Part shown: positions 46,610-58,507 of the stretch, piece by piece
How the letters are laid out: the number at the start of each line of letters is the position of its first letter
How positions within the stretch are numbered: the first letter of the stretch is position 1
NCBI GenBank assembly: GCA_027924585.1
Contig: BSBM01000191.1
Location: forward strand, 2,046,001 to 2,110,000
DNA: 64,000 bases
Direction: 5' to 3'
Source of the DNA: Larix kaempferi
Lineage: Eukaryota > Streptophyta > Pinopsida > Pinales > Pinaceae
Notes under the pieces: generated by a model
What the model was told of the DNA's origin: nothing
The model's database searches: none
What the model saw: the letters and a program-made list of their open reading frames with translations, nothing else
Translations under genes and position numbers: made by a program

Positions 46610-47368
46610 TTATGTTCGCCACCACTGTAGGGATTGTTGTTCTAGCGTAGCATCTCTTTGCGCTATTCTGGAGCTGACCAATTTCATGGAAACCATGTCC
46701 CATACTTCTCCTGCATAAGGACACATACTGAACAAGTGAGAGGAGGTTTCCTCATTTGCATGACAAAGTGCACACAAGTTGGGACCATGAAACCCTCTTT
46801 TCTTTAAGTTTTCCCAGGTTAATAGTTTGTCATTTAGAACCAACCATAGGGTCAAAATTGTTTTCAAAGGGCTGTGGATTTTCCATAAAGGTCTCCACCA
46901 CCAACGTTTCTCTCCTTTGAAGGATTCTTGGTAGACAACTTCGTATCCAAGTTTCACCGAAAAGTCTCCATTTACTCCATTCTTTGTCCACACTAGTTTG
47001 TCTTCTTCCCCATCATCCAAGTGGATGAAATTGTACACCAAATTGTTCACAAAATTGTTCCATTCTCCTGCTAATTCTCCCGATAACATCAAATCATGTG
47101 AGGATTTCCAACCACCTCTTCCTCTCAACTAAGTAGATTGAGCTTGAGCATCAGCTAGCATTAAAACCTTCTGATGTCGTAATTTTTCTTTCAACTCAAC
47201 TGATAATTTGAAATCTTCACCTGCTCCTATCCAAGGATCCGCGCCTATCCTTACCTTTCTCCTGTCACCAATCTACCATGCTGTCCAATTACCAATTAAG
47301 GGAAAACCCAACACCTTTGCTTTCCATCCAACATACCCATTTTTGAAGGATTTGGAAGGGTTCTGAAA
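46610..47368 (-). pseudogene. LINE ORF2 C-terminal region with zf-RVT domain
   Basis: 47128-46610 is open and carries DKLVWTKNGVNGDFSVKLGYE, RWWWRPLWKIHSPLKTILTLWL, LLTWENLKKRGFHG and CALCHANEETSSHLFSMCPYA, the zinc-binding domain (zf-RVT) found after plant LINE RT. Upstream (47368-47129) the reading continues with FPLIGNWTAW, IGD and VRIGADPWIGAG, the usual stretch between RT and zf-RVT. Several stops interrupt the links. Confidence 0.88.
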
Positions 47369-48720
47369 CTACTCCTCAATAGTGGAGTTATTGCAATATT
47401 TTGATCTCAAAACTCTTCCCCACAAAGAATTAGGTCTCTGCGTTAACCTCCATAGAGTTTGAGCTGCCAAAGCTTTACAAAATAATTCGGGGTTTTTAAT
47501 GCCCCAACCACCTAAATTCTTTGGAAGGGTTAAAGATTTCCATTTTGCTAATGGGATACCTTTTGACTTCTTGCTAGCCATCCATAAGAATGAAAAGAAT
47601 TCTTTCCAGAATTCCTTTAGGAATGTAGGGTATAGAAGCCCAATATACTGGTATTCTCTATATTACTGCTTTCAAGAGAACCAGTCTTCCTCCTCTTGAG
47701 AGAAATCTATTTTCCCATAACGAGATGCGTTTCTCTACTTTTGTATAGAGCCATTTCCAATCTTGAAAGGAATAACAATTTGGTTTTAGAACAAAACCTA
47801 GATATTTAACTCCTTTTGTCAATTCAGTCAAAGAAAAGGGAAGAGCCACCCTTGCTGAAGCAATTAGGTCCTCAGAGAACTCGTTGTGAGCTATCACAAA
47901 TTTATCTATATTTATCAACATCCCCGTTTCCTTTTTGTACAAGACTAACAATGAATCAAAGGATTTTAAGTTTGCTAGGGTACCATTTCCAAACATGAGA
48001 TCATCATCGACGAACAGGGTGTGGGTTACTTCCAACAAAATTGAAACACGCACTCCTTCTATTCTTTTACATATCTTATCATTATGGATCAACCTGCTCA
48101 GAGCATCTGCTACTAATATAAAAAGGAAGGGGGAGAGGGGACATCCCTATCGAATCCCTCTTGAAGGTTTGAAAAAAGCTGAAGGGGATCCATTTATCAT
48201 TACTACAAAGGATGTGGATTGCACACAACCCATTATCCAGTCGACTACTTCAAGAGCCATCCCTATCTGTACCAACAACAGTCTTAAAAATGTCCAACTA
48301 GCCCTATCATAAGCTTTAGAGAGATCCAATTTTAGAGCAAAAGCCTTCTGTTTTTCCTTTTTTATCGAATGGAAGGCTTCTTGTGCCAGTGAAACAACAT
48401 CATGGATTTGTCTGTTAAATAGGAAACCAAATTGCTCTTCAGTGATTAAATCACTTAGAAGGGGTTTAAGCCTCTGAGCAATTATTTTGCAATTAACTTG
48501 TATATCAAATTACAACAAGCAATTGGTCTGAAGTCACCAAAAGAGTCGCTCTTAGTCTTCTTAGGGATCAGTGAAATGAACGTTGAATTGAAGGATCCAA
48601 GCACTTTCCCTGACTTCTGGGATTCTTGAACAACTTTCAGAAGGTCTTCCTTGATGTGATCATAGAACCCCAAGTAGAATTCTACATTGAAACCATCTGG
48701 CCTAGGGATCTTCCCTCTCT
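47369..48720 (-). pseudogene. LINE reverse transcriptase relic
   Basis: Minus strand in order: 48673-48482 (FNSTFISLIPKKTKSDSFGDFRPI, an RT motif 1 region), 48329-48147 (MDLSKAYDRASWTFL, with the motif-A Asp in DLSKAYD), 48092-47658 (HTLFVDDDLMFGNGT, where FVDD stands at the usual FADD catalytic position, and KGVKYLGFVLKPN) and 47581-47369 (IPLAKWKSLTLPKNLGGWGI). The enzyme would prime on nicked target DNA. Frameshifts between the segments make it a pseudogene. Confidence 0.9.
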
Positions 48721-49330
48721 AAAAGGATATTAAGACTTGCCCCATTTCTTCTTCAGATATATCCTCCTTTAAAGACTTATTCATTTCTTCATTGAATGCC
48801 CTGGGAAAAAGCCTTAAAACTTCTAGCATTTTTGTTATCGGGCACCCTGTTGGCTCAAAGAAGAGAGAGCCAAAATGTTTGACAGCTGCAACCGCTTTGT
48901 CTTGAAACGAGCTTACCAAATTACCTGATTCATTTTTTATCTCTAAGATAGTGTTAATATTCTTTCTGTGACTGGAAAAATTATGAAATAATTTCGTATT
49001 GTTGTCCCCTGCCGCTAACCAAATAGCTCAAATTTTTAATCTCCACAATTGTTCTTCTTTAGCCAATAAGGATGTTCGTTTTCCTTCTAGCTGCTTAAGA
49101 GTCTCTGCTTCATCACTGGTAAAAATGCCATCTTTTAGAGTTGAAAACAAAGCCTTAATCTTTGACTCTACCTCTCTTAGATCTTCTTGAGCAGACATAT
49201 TGAGCTTTTTCTCCCATTCCTTAGATAACTTTTTTGTACAGGCAAGGTTATCAGTGAATTGTTGCATAAATGTAGAGCCAACTGAAGAGATTAGCAGTTG
49301 CCATGATCCCAGTATCAAAAGTTTGTACTC
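48721..49330 (-). pseudogene. LINE ORF2 linker between endonuclease and RT
   Basis: Minus strand, two open pieces (48919-48719 and 49318-49028). They hold a charged, helical segment (LREVESKIKALFSTLKDG, LEGKRTSLLAKEEQLWRLK) and FGSLFFEPTG with the acidic EEMGQVLISF, as usually found between endonuclease and RT in plant LINE proteins. Confidence 0.75.
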
Positions 49331-50081
49331 CTCTTCTTCAAGCTAGATAGGGTTAACTTTGAAATGGGAGGGAAGCTTTTTCTCTAGATGTCACATTGAT
49401 AAAAGGATAGGTCTATGGTCTGAAAGTCCTCCAACTTCAATGGACGACTGAAAAATTAGTTGATAATTAATTAGGACTTCAGAGATTAAAAAGTGGTCTA
49501 GTATTTTTGAGATCGCTTGGTCACCTACCCTCTTTTTCCTCCAGGTGTGTTCCAATTTCAACGAGTGGATATCTATTAACCCCTTACTTTCAAAGAATTT
49601 GGTAAAGAAAGGGCTTAATGAATCAGGTCTAGCATTTTTACCCCAAACTTCCTTGACAGAGAGAGTGAAATTCAAATCACCTTCGATTATTATGTTCGGG
49701 CGCTCCAAGGCTCCAATGCTTCCAAGTTCCTCCCAATAGGATTTCCTATCAAAGTAGGGTCCATATACATTCAATATCTAAAATGTATGCCCTGTTTAAT
49801 CATCCATCAAAACTGTCTCAATTGCAGAGTTTAAAAGTGAAGCTGAAACCAATTCTATGGCTGGTCTCCACACCGTAACTAAACCCCCTGAATTCCCATC
49901 TGCATCGTAGTATTTCATCTTCCAGTCCCTTAAGCATCCACTTAAGGTTTCTTCTTCTTTTTCACCTTCCAACATTGTTTCTTGAATTAGTAAAACCGAA
50001 GGTTTTTCCAAACCCACCATCCTTTTAAGGGAATTTTTTTGGAGGTTCCCCCTAACCCCCTTGAATTGAAAGAGATAATGA
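49331..50081 (-). pseudogene. LINE apurinic-type endonuclease relic
   Basis: Minus strand. 50081-49796 starts MIIISFNSRGLGG and has PSVLLIQETMLEG with the catalytic Glu of the QET motif, and SGGLVTVWR. 49774-49391 has MNVYGPYFDRKSYWEEL, IIIEGDLNFTLS (GDLN-type catalytic Asp and Asn), KILDHFLIS and GLSDHRPI (the SDH motif). This is the first domain of LINE ORF2. One stop and a frame change lie near 49790. Confidence 0.88.
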
Positions 50082-50660
50082 TCATTTTATAACCCCAAAA
50101 GGGGATTTTTCCACTCTAAGTGCCCGGTTAATAGATTTTTGTTTTCCTAGCTTAATGTCTAAAGCAACTTGTTTTTGCGCTTTGGTTAAAAGGGATTTTC
50201 TCCCTACCTGTAATTTAGTTTTAGAATTAAGGTATAAACCCCCCGAAGAGACGCATGCTTCCTCCGTTAACGAAAGTTTTGACCTTAAATCATATTCTCT
50301 TCTCTGAACAAAGGAGGAAGAAACTTCAGACTCTAGCTGAGAAGGTATGTCTTTGCACAGCTCGGCTTTTTTTAAGGTTTGGAAAAAATCTTGAAGAAAG
50401 CAAGAGGGCTCAACTATAGGAGAGTTCTTATCTTTAGAATCAGTACGTTCGATGATCCCTCCTTGCGCAACAGAGACTTCCGGGTCTTGCTGTTGACTGA
50501 TCATTGGATCCAACGTGTCCTTCAGTGTCTCGCAAGCCATTTCCTCGTTAGGTTCTTTTCTCTAAAGTACCTGGATGCTTTAGAGTCTTCAAAAGGCTTA
50601 TGAAACTCTCCTTTTAATTCTGGCCAATGTAAGGAATTTTACTAGCAATTAGGGGTTCAA
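50082..50660 (-). pseudogene. LINE ORF1-ORF2 junction region
   Basis: Minus-strand frame 50540-50082 (152 codons), charged and Ser-rich with a basic end (KSLLTKAQKQVALDIKLGKQK), directly before the endonuclease start. It could be the C-terminus of ORF1 or the ORF2 N-terminus. Above it 50660-50560 reads GDPFPTPTHWGIEPLIASK. No known domain. Confidence 0.55.
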
Positions 50661-51598
50661 TTCCCCAATGGGTAGGTGTTGGAAATGGATCTCCAATTGC
50701 TATGGGAACCTCTCTAATTTATGAAAATAAGCAGGGGATATCTAGGGGACATCAATATGGTCTCATATGCATCTCCATTCAGTTTATTAATTCTGATACA
50801 ACCCTCTCAAATCAGATACAAAAAGACTAGTTTTGACCTTGGGGGAAATGATAGTAAATCTTCACAAATGGTTATGAAACTTAAGAATATTGCTCCAAAT
50901 GCTTGTATAATGAATATGAAACTTATTCAGCATATTAATGGCATGCCATAAAACATTAATACATCAGACATTTCTTGAACCATTCAAATTTGATACCACT
51001 TCAAGTGCAAATAACAAGGTATTGGGGAAATGACACCATTTGTTCATGGTTTAGCATTTTTACATCAAATCTCTTTGATTTTCGACCTCAAAGTCTTATG
51101 AGCATTAAAAACAGAGTATATATATATCATATTACAAATATATGGTGCCTAAATATCTATCCCAAAGAGTTCATCACCTCAACAAGTGCGCCTCTCCTCA
51201 AGGAGCAAGAATATGCCAAGAAATAGAAGAATGGTTGTAGAAGCAAGCTGAAAGAGATGAAACCATGAGCTTCCCTGTAGCTTCAACCTATAACAAAAGA
51301 CTCCATTTTAGCTCCAAACTAAAGTTCTGAATGGCCTTTCCAATTACCAACTAGGATGGGAATCTTTCACCCTCGAAATTGGTGCTAAGGCAAGTAGAGT
51401 AGCACTCCACTAGCTCTCCTCTCCAAATGCAAAATGAAAATTCTGAAAATGATCAAAATCCACTATCCTTCTTTGTTATTGTCTTTTATAAAATTCTAAG
51501 GACCTCCATGGGTCGAATTCCTTCCAATAGATTCATGCCAACTCAAGTTGGGAAGAGATTCCAATGTGTGCCACTTGTGCCTCCAATTCTAGCCTCCT
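50661..51598. other. Unassigned sequence left of the copia insertion
   Basis: No motif-bearing frame. By position it would lie between LINE ORF1 and ORF2, or be another repeat into which the copia element inserted. The CTCCT at 51594-51598 is the left target-site duplication. Confidence 0.45.
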
Positions 51599-52205
51599 TG
51601 TTAAGATTTAATATGCTAAGATAGAGAATAGCAGCATTACATTCCATTTCACAATAATAACATATACAGGATCACTGAAGAAACAACAAGCACAGCATAA
51701 ACACAAGAGACACAAATTTATCTTGGGAAACCCTCATGGGGTAGAAAACCCAACAAAGCTTCCTCAATATAGCTGACTAGCAATATACAAAGATGCAAAC
51801 CAAAGACATGATCTCCTCCTCCACCATAGCAGACCTCTCCTCCACAAGTGTGCTACATTTTGAGTGAGGGAAGTGTGTGTATAATGAGGAACACACCTCC
51901 TCTATTTATACACATCTCCAACTTGTACTTTATATTAACTAGGTCGGCCGCAACTTTACCACTGGGTTAAACACCCCACTACAACTGACTGGGCCGACCC
52001 CACTAGGGTGGTCTAACAACCCTTTGACCCACATAACACATACAGGGCTGACGCCCACTAGGGAAGTCTAATAACCCAAGTTACCACAATCCGACGGAGG
52101 AATAAACATCTCCAGATATACAATAAGATCTTCATGGAGGAATGAAACATCTCCGGAATAATAAAGTACAAATATAATATTCTTAGAAGTTACAATATCT
52201 CAACA
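51599..52205 (-). mobile_element. 3' LTR of the copia element, 607 bp
   Basis: Begins TGTTAAGATT and ends TCTCAACA on the plus strand. Compared with the other LTR it carries an extra 41 bp near 52100-52150 (between repeated ATAAACATCTCC-like words) and about 22 substitutions by eye. TATA-like box (TATAAATAGAGG on minus) at about 51899-51913. Confidence 0.93.
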
Positions 52206-52424
52206 CTCCCCCTTAACGAGAAGGATATTATAACAACATCTGCAGGAGCAAGGAGTCATCAACATCATACATGATACATCTATAAATCATTGGAAGCTTT
52301 CTCAACATCATCAGTAACTAAAGCAGTTACTAGAACATATTCAATATTGAAACATCAACATCTTCAGTACTGAGTCTCTATCGTCTGTAGCACTCAAACG
52401 GCCACAACAACATCAACATCTGGA
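52206..52424. other. Copia 3' spacer
   Basis: Short sequence between the polypurine tract and the minisatellites; no gene. Confidence 0.5.
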
Positions 52425-52935
52425 TCCTCACGATCATCAGCATCGTCATCACACGATCATCAGTATCGTCATCACACGATCATTAGCATCGTCATCACAC
52501 GATCATCATCATCGTCGTCATCACACGATCATCAACATCGTCATCACACGATCATCAACATCGTCATCTAGACCATCACGATAAGCAGCATCGTCATCTA
52601 GACCATCACGATCAACAACATCGTCATCTAGATCATCATGATCAGCAGCATCGTCATCTAGATCATCACGATCAGCAGCATTGTCATCTAGACCATCACG
52701 ATCAGCAGCATCGTCATCTAGACCATCACGATCAGCAGCATCGTCATCTAGATCATCAGTATTAGTATCCACACTAATACAAGTATACACAACATCCATA
52801 CGAGTATCCTCATCAATGCAAGTATACATATCATAAATACAAGTATCCTCATCAATACAAGTATACATATCATCAATACAAGTATCCTCATCAATACATA
52901 TCATCTATATCAATACAAGTATCCTCATCAGTCAA
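52425..52935. repeat. Compound minisatellite (23-bp then 30-bp units, then 30-40-bp related units)
   Basis: First about five units of CACGATCATCAGCATCGTCATCA type (23-27 bp), then about seven units of 30 bp, built as CACGATCAGCAGCATCGTCATC plus TAGACCAT, up to about 52760. It then passes into CATCAATACAAGTATCC repeats to about 52935. On the minus strand the array stays open (52904-52521) and would encode a 10-residue acidic repeat of the form DRDGLDDDAA. The 30-bp units clearly grew from the 23-bp unit by adding TAGACCA. Confidence 0.9.
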
Positions 52936-52993
52936 GTATACATAATAGCAGCATACTCTGCAATACACATGATCCTTCGTTTCGGAATTAAGG

Positions 52994-53398
52994 GATTTAC
53001 AGTCTAAGGATGATTAATCCACACCATTCATTTAGGACTATGTCCAAGGATGATTTAATCCACACCATTCCTTTGGGACTATGTCCAAGGATGATTTAAT
53101 CCATACCATTCTTTTGGGACTATGTCCAAGGATGATTTAATCCACACCATTCCTTTGGGACTATGTCCAAGGATGATTTAATCCCCACCGTACATTTAGG
53201 ACTATGTCCAAGGATGATTTAATCCCCACCGTACATTTAGGATTGTATCCAAGGATGACTTAATCCCCACCGTACATTTAGGACTATGTCCAAGGATGAC
53301 TTAATCCCCACCGTACATTTAGGACTATATCCAAGGATGACTTAATCCCCACCGTACATTTAGGACTATGTCCAAGGATGACTTAATCCTCACATGTC
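52994..53398. repeat. Minisatellite with 41-bp unit
   Basis: About ten units of GGACTATGTCCAAGGATGAT followed by TTAATCCACACCATTCCTTTG; consecutive units begin at 53035 and 53076, so the period is 41 bp. The left units end CCATTC and the right units end CCGTAC, so two sub-types occupy separate halves. Confidence 0.92.
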
Positions 53399-53720
53399 CA
53401 TCAAGGACTTCATTCTCGAAGACCATACGTCTACGGATCAATTCAAGGGACCGAAGTCCAGGGACGATACAATCCCCACTTGTCCACTAAGGATTTCATT
53501 CTCGGAGACATATGTCTACGGCTCACTTTAGGATTGAAGTCCAGGGATGATCCAATCCCTACCTGTCCACTAAGGACTTCATTCTCGAAGACATATGTCT
53601 ACGGATCAATTTAGAACATGTGTTCAAGGATGATGCAATCCCTCTTCTTTCCCGGAGACATATGTCTACGGATCCTTTTAGAACATGTGTTCAAGGATGT
53701 TGCAATCCCCTCGTCAACTT
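53399..53720. repeat. Higher-order repeat related to the 41-bp array
   Basis: Three to four longer units (roughly 70-95 bp) combining GTCCACTAAGGACTTCATTCTC, GAAGACATATGTCTACGGATC and a core CCAAGGATGATGCAATCCC that resembles the 41-bp unit. It looks like a further stage of expansion next to the simple array. Confidence 0.8.
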
Positions 53721-53854
53721 AGACCCTGTCTAAGGACCATCCACCAACCTCTTTGTCGGCATCACCAATATAGGTATCCACATCATCAACCTCACTGTCG
53801 ATGTAGGCAATCTCATCATAAGTGACCACATCACTCCCCCTCTCGAGGAGGGTC

Positions 53855-55020
53855 CTACCAAGCTTGTCTCGGAAAATACTCAATCTTTACTTGAGGTAGA
53901 GGTTTGGTTAGTACATCGGTAACTTGTTCACTTGAGGTAGGGGTTTGGTTAGTACATTGGCAACTTGTTACAAATTCAAACTTTATAGTTCCTTTCTGTG
54001 CCATATCATGGAACATTGTATTCTCTGCGATCTTGATACAACTCTGTTTGTCACATAGGATGACAGTTGGGTCTATCTCTAAGTCAAACAATCCAGAAGC
54101 CATACTGCTTCACAACTAGCAGAGCAACCAACCATATATTCCGCTTGTGCTGAGAGCCACACTAGACTTCTTCCAGCTAAACCACGAGATCATGGCTAAT
54201 CCCAGACAATAACATCCTCTCGATGTGTTCTTCCTGTCTGATACACTTTCTGCTCAATCAACATCTGTGTAGCCATCTGAAGTCATGATCTTTAAGATAG
54301 CATAGATCAAAGTCTATCGTATCCTTTAGGTACCTCATCACATGCTTTGCAACTATCAGGTGAACACATCTAGTTTCCATTGGATATTGACTCAAGGTGT
54401 TTACAGCAAAGCATATATCTAACCTAGTATTTGTTAGATACATCAATAATTTGTCTGTACAGAGTTATATACACTAACTTTGATGAGTCATTCGCTAACA
54501 GCTTCAAGTTGGAATCCATGAGAGTGGCCATTCCAACATATCAAGTCCTTTTAATATTTCTCGGTATACTTTCCTTGGTTGAGAAAGATTCCTTCTGAGC
54601 CTTTCCATACTTCCAGACCTAGGAAGTAATGCATCAATTTGAGATCTTTCATTTTCATTTCTACAACCATCTATCTGTGCCATCTCTCGTTAGATGGGTC
54701 TACTGATATGAGCCTCAATATCATTCGAACTCTGTGGTGAGTTCCTTCTTGTATCTATGACATATGTGTATAGAAGCCATATTCAACCTTGTAGCAAAGG
54801 TTGAGATCCACATCACCCATGGTGATCATTAAGCTCATCAATTTGATTATCGATCCTGGGTACCTGAACAGAGCTTTCTTCACTTTGTATTATTAAGATA
54901 ATGGTCTTATCTAGCCCCTTGGAGCAAACATCTCGTCATGATTCTCTTCGTCTTTCTAAGAGAATCTTCTAGCCACGAGCCTTCTATGTTATGTTTGATT
55001 TGTAAATCTTCTTGTTGAAC
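53855..55020 (-). pseudogene. Copia reverse transcriptase and RNase H relic
   Basis: Minus strand in order: about 55005-54950, LVARRFS with KDEENHDEMFAP (RT start; the YKARLVARGFSQ-type segment); about 54650-54550, DLKLMHYFLGLEVWKGSEGIFLNQ; 54446-54258, MYLTNTRLDICFAVNTLSQYP and AKHVMRYLKDT; 54103-53855, DPTVILCDKQSCIKIAENTMFHD and QVTDVLTKPLP, the RNase H end. These are Ty1/copia signatures. The parts between are degenerate and the catalytic YVDD was not found. Confidence 0.85.
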
Positions 55021-57322
55021 ATCCATCACTTGTTCGGTGTTCATCATTCGTCATGATCTTTCCTACAAATCAAAATTAAGTACATGATTAGTAATACTTC
55101 ATAATCATCAAATCATATTGACATGATAACCTATTATGCATACAGATATCATTTACATAGTTATGCAACTATTTTGACCAATACTTTGGCACAACACTTT
55201 CCCATATCCTGTATGCATACAATGGCTATCTAGATGCCTTCCATCTCTACCAGAACATACTATCGAGAGTGTGCACAGCTCTCAGCATGTCAGCAAACAG
55301 GTTTCATTCTAGACAAGCAACAATGGAATGTTTGTCCAACTTACCGATCATATGCATATTAGTAGTATACTATTCAATGCTCTATGAATGTTTACACTTA
55401 GCATGATATATTCTAGGAATACAAATAACCTATTACAAGCAATATCATTTACTATTTCAAATAACAACTCAAATACTTATCTTTTTTTGTTTGTGTGGTT
55501 GCCTCCCGCTTGATCTTCTATATGTCTTTTGAACTTCTATTCATTCTGTACCACTGTGCATGCTCAAGTGTGCACTAGTGTCATCCTCATGATCTCATAC
55601 ACAAACATACATTCATGAGTATATTATAATCTTGAATATGTATAGCCATGATCATAGATAATAAACATTATTATTCAAGGTTTTAGGGAAGTCTTCTTTT
55701 ACTCATGCATATTCTGGTTTGATCTGGTTAGTTAAATCATCAATCAGGATAAGAGACATAATATGCATAAACCCTTGATTACTAACTTTATGAATAAGCA
55801 TATCTAATCATACCAAGTATACTTATATAAGGGATCCTAACACAAGGTAAGATTAATAGGAAACATACCTGGATTAGTATATCCGTTTAACATACCTAAT
55901 CAATATCTTCTTTGTTCTCTTCAATGATTTAGAGATCCTGTGCTGGAACCTACATATCTCATAGGTTAAGCATAATAGAACAAAGTCATACATAACTCGT
56001 AAGTAGAACTTCTATGTGATCAAAGATTATGGAGGAGTCTTTGTATTCATGTTGTCATGGTCATGGAACTTGATTTGTCTTTCGTGATGTACCTGAACCT
56101 CCTTAAGTCATAACTGTCGAGACTTCTTGTAGTCTTCTTATGTAAGGCCTTAGCCTCAACTCCCCCTGAAACTTGATCTGGAGCTTGATTAGGGTTTGTT
56201 AGAGAAACCCTAAAAATTCAATCTTTGACTTTCACACTTCTGAATGGATGGAAGGATGTGTCTTGCTGAGCTGATCAAACTTGCATACTTCAATTTTGAA
56301 ATCTCCAAAATTTGACCCCTCAAAATTGCCTTCGAAACTTCTGGATCTTTTGGACAGGAACCCGAACTAGGGTTTGATGAAGCCCACCCTTTTGCACAAT
56401 CAAAATGTTCAATCCAAGGCTCTAAACTCTTATTTTTCTGAGGAGCTTCCAGCCGTGGTCACAGACTTAAAAAATTCCAACTTTTGCTGAAGCCCTAATT
56501 TTCCATCTTTCCGATCAAAATCATGAACTGGGGTTTGATCAAGCCCGGTCTTCTACCCAACCAGGAAATTCGATCTTGGTCTCTGAATTTCGATTTTCCT
56601 GAGTAGCATTCAGCCATGGACTCCGATTCCAAGAATTCTAACTTTCTTCGAAACCCTAAATTCTAGAAGCCATGAATGAAGGTGCTCCAAAAATAATTCT
56701 GTTTTGACAGAAATATGTACCTGATTGTTTCTGCTGTAACTCTAAACTTTTCGATCCACAGGGTGTGAAATTTTTTTTGTGGTATCCTGACCTATCATAT
56801 TTCCATCCCGATAGGTCTGAACTCAATTGGATTTCCTGAGAGAGAGAGTTATGCCAAGTGTCACAACGTGACCTGTTTATGGGATAAAACAGGAGAGCGA
56901 ACTTGTACGGCTTTCCATGTGTCACTAGTTCAAATTCGGCCTCTGAAAACGTTTCTTGAGATAGTACAGTCTGTTTATACCTGTCACTTTTTACAAAATT
57001 TCATTTGGAGCTTCCTAGACCAAGTTATGACCTTTTTTCCTAGGTTACCTGATTTTGACTGAGATCTGGAAGAGGCAGAAACCCTAACTTGTACTAATCA
57101 TAACTCACAAAGTACAACGAATATGAGGGTTTCCTTTGGACACAAGGTACCTGGGGATGTTATCTACGACCTATAAAGGTTTTAGATCCTGAAACTTCTC
57201 CAAAATGGATTTATAGCGAAAGTTCCACGATGACTGGTTTTTGCTATACAAAACCCAAACCTTGAAATTTTCGCAAGTGAAGCAAGTGTCGTAAGTGCCA
57301 TACATTGCCTTCCTTCAGGTTA
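55021..57322. other. Copia internal region without recognisable gag or integrase
   Basis: 2.3 kb between the primer-binding site and the RT relic. No zinc knuckle, protease or integrase motif was seen in either strand. Either the original genes were replaced by unrelated DNA or they have decayed beyond recognition by eye. Confidence 0.5.
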
Positions 57323-57334
57323 GCTCCGATACCA
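57323..57334 (-). promoter_or_regulatory. Copia primer-binding site (initiator Met tRNA type)
   Basis: On the minus strand TGGTATCGGAGC sits directly against the 5' LTR. It differs by one base from the usual plant site TGGTATCAGAGC. Confidence 0.9.
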
Positions 57335-57900
57335 TGTTAATATTTAATATGCTAAGACAAAAAATAGCAGCATTACATTCCATTTCATAATAATAGCATA
57401 TACAGGATCACTGAAGAAACAACAAGCACAGCATAAACATAAGAGACACAGATTTATCCTGGGAAACCCTCATGGGGTAGAAAACCCAACAAAGCTTCCT
57501 CAATATAGATGACCAGAAATATACAAAGATGCAAACCAAAGACATGATCTCCTCCTCCACCATAGCAGACCTCTCCTCCACAAGTGCGCTACATTTTGAG
57601 TGAGGGAAGTGTGTGTATAATGAGGAACACACCTCCTCTATTTATACACATCTCCGACTTGTACTTTATATTAACTAGGTCGGCCCCAACTTTACCATTG
57701 GGTTAAACACCCCACTACAACTGACTGGGCCGACCCCACTAGGGTTTTCTAACAACCCTTTGACCCACATAACACATACAGGGCCGACCCCCACTAGGGA
57801 AGTCTAATAACCCAAGTTACCACAATCCGATGAAGGAATAAACATCTCCGGAATAATAAAGTACAAATATAATATTCTTAGAAGTTACAATATCTCAACA
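57335..57900 (-). mobile_element. 5' LTR of the copia element, 566 bp
   Basis: Plus-strand start TGTTAATATT, end TCTCAACA. TATA-like box (TATAAATAGAGG on minus) at about 57636-57650. Pairs with 51599-52205; about 22 differences (near 4 percent) plus the 41-bp gap. Confidence 0.93.
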
Positions 57901-58507
57901 CTCCTCCTCCACCAAATTCGAATAGGTGTCTCTTTGGCTTCCCTAAATCCCTTGAGCGCCATCTTGGAGTCTATTTTTATCCCTGACATGTCATATATGT
58001 TAGATGTCAGCATTCAGGTCTGATTTGTGTCATAGGTGTCACAACATCTTCATCATTGTTGTCATAGAGCTAGGGAATCTAGTCCAAGTGTCCCACTAGC
58101 TCCAAAATGCCTCTTCCTCTTCCATGGGAGTTACTCTTCCACTCCAATTCGACCTTAATTGAGTCATTCCAAGTATATTGACCTTCCAACTCATCCCAAG
58201 AACGTTGGTATTCTTATGGATTCTAAATGACAAGAGGTGGATGCCATGTGGCATAGAAAATATAGCTTGTGTGGGTCCCACATCCTCCACGTGTCTTCAT
58301 GATCAATTGCCACTTTTATTTTCCCTTGTATTTATTTATTTAGCTCCTTTATTAAATATTTATGCCATTCTAATGTCCAAACATCATTTATTAGCCCCCT
58401 TATTTCAAATCCCAAAGCTTCCACCCCCAACCTAGGGAACTAGTAATTTTCCTCCATGACAGTTAATTTGCATGGGTATATTGCAAAATTTGAATTGGGA
58501 ATTTCTC
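57901..58507. other. Unassigned sequence right of the copia insertion
   Basis: No supported gene. CTCCT at 57901-57905 is the right target-site duplication. Continuous with 50661-51598 before the insertion. Confidence 0.5.

Larger units (their letters stand above)
51599..57900 (-). mobile_element. Ty1/copia LTR element, 6.3 kb, reverse orientation
   Basis: Two direct LTRs (51599-52205 and 57335-57900), flanked by CTCCT on both sides (51594-51598 and 57901-57905). Orientation is minus: the primer-binding site (TGGTATCGGAGC on the minus strand) lies at 57323-57334 next to the right LTR, and a polypurine tract (AAGGGGGAG on minus) is next to the left LTR at about 52206-52214. Only the RT/RNase H end of pol is recognisable. 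Three tandem arrays lie between RNase H and the 3' LTR. gag, protease and integrase were not found, so the copy is non-autonomous or heavily deleted. Confidence 0.9.

Noticed and set aside
50640-50680. GGGGTTCAATTCCCC looks like a tRNA T-arm
   Set aside because: No acceptor stem, D-arm or A-box at the right distance, and the sequence lies within the LINE reading on the opposite strand.
52425-52760. Regular 30-bp spacing as a CRISPR-like array
   Set aside because: There are no unique spacers; repeats are contiguous, in a plant mobile element.
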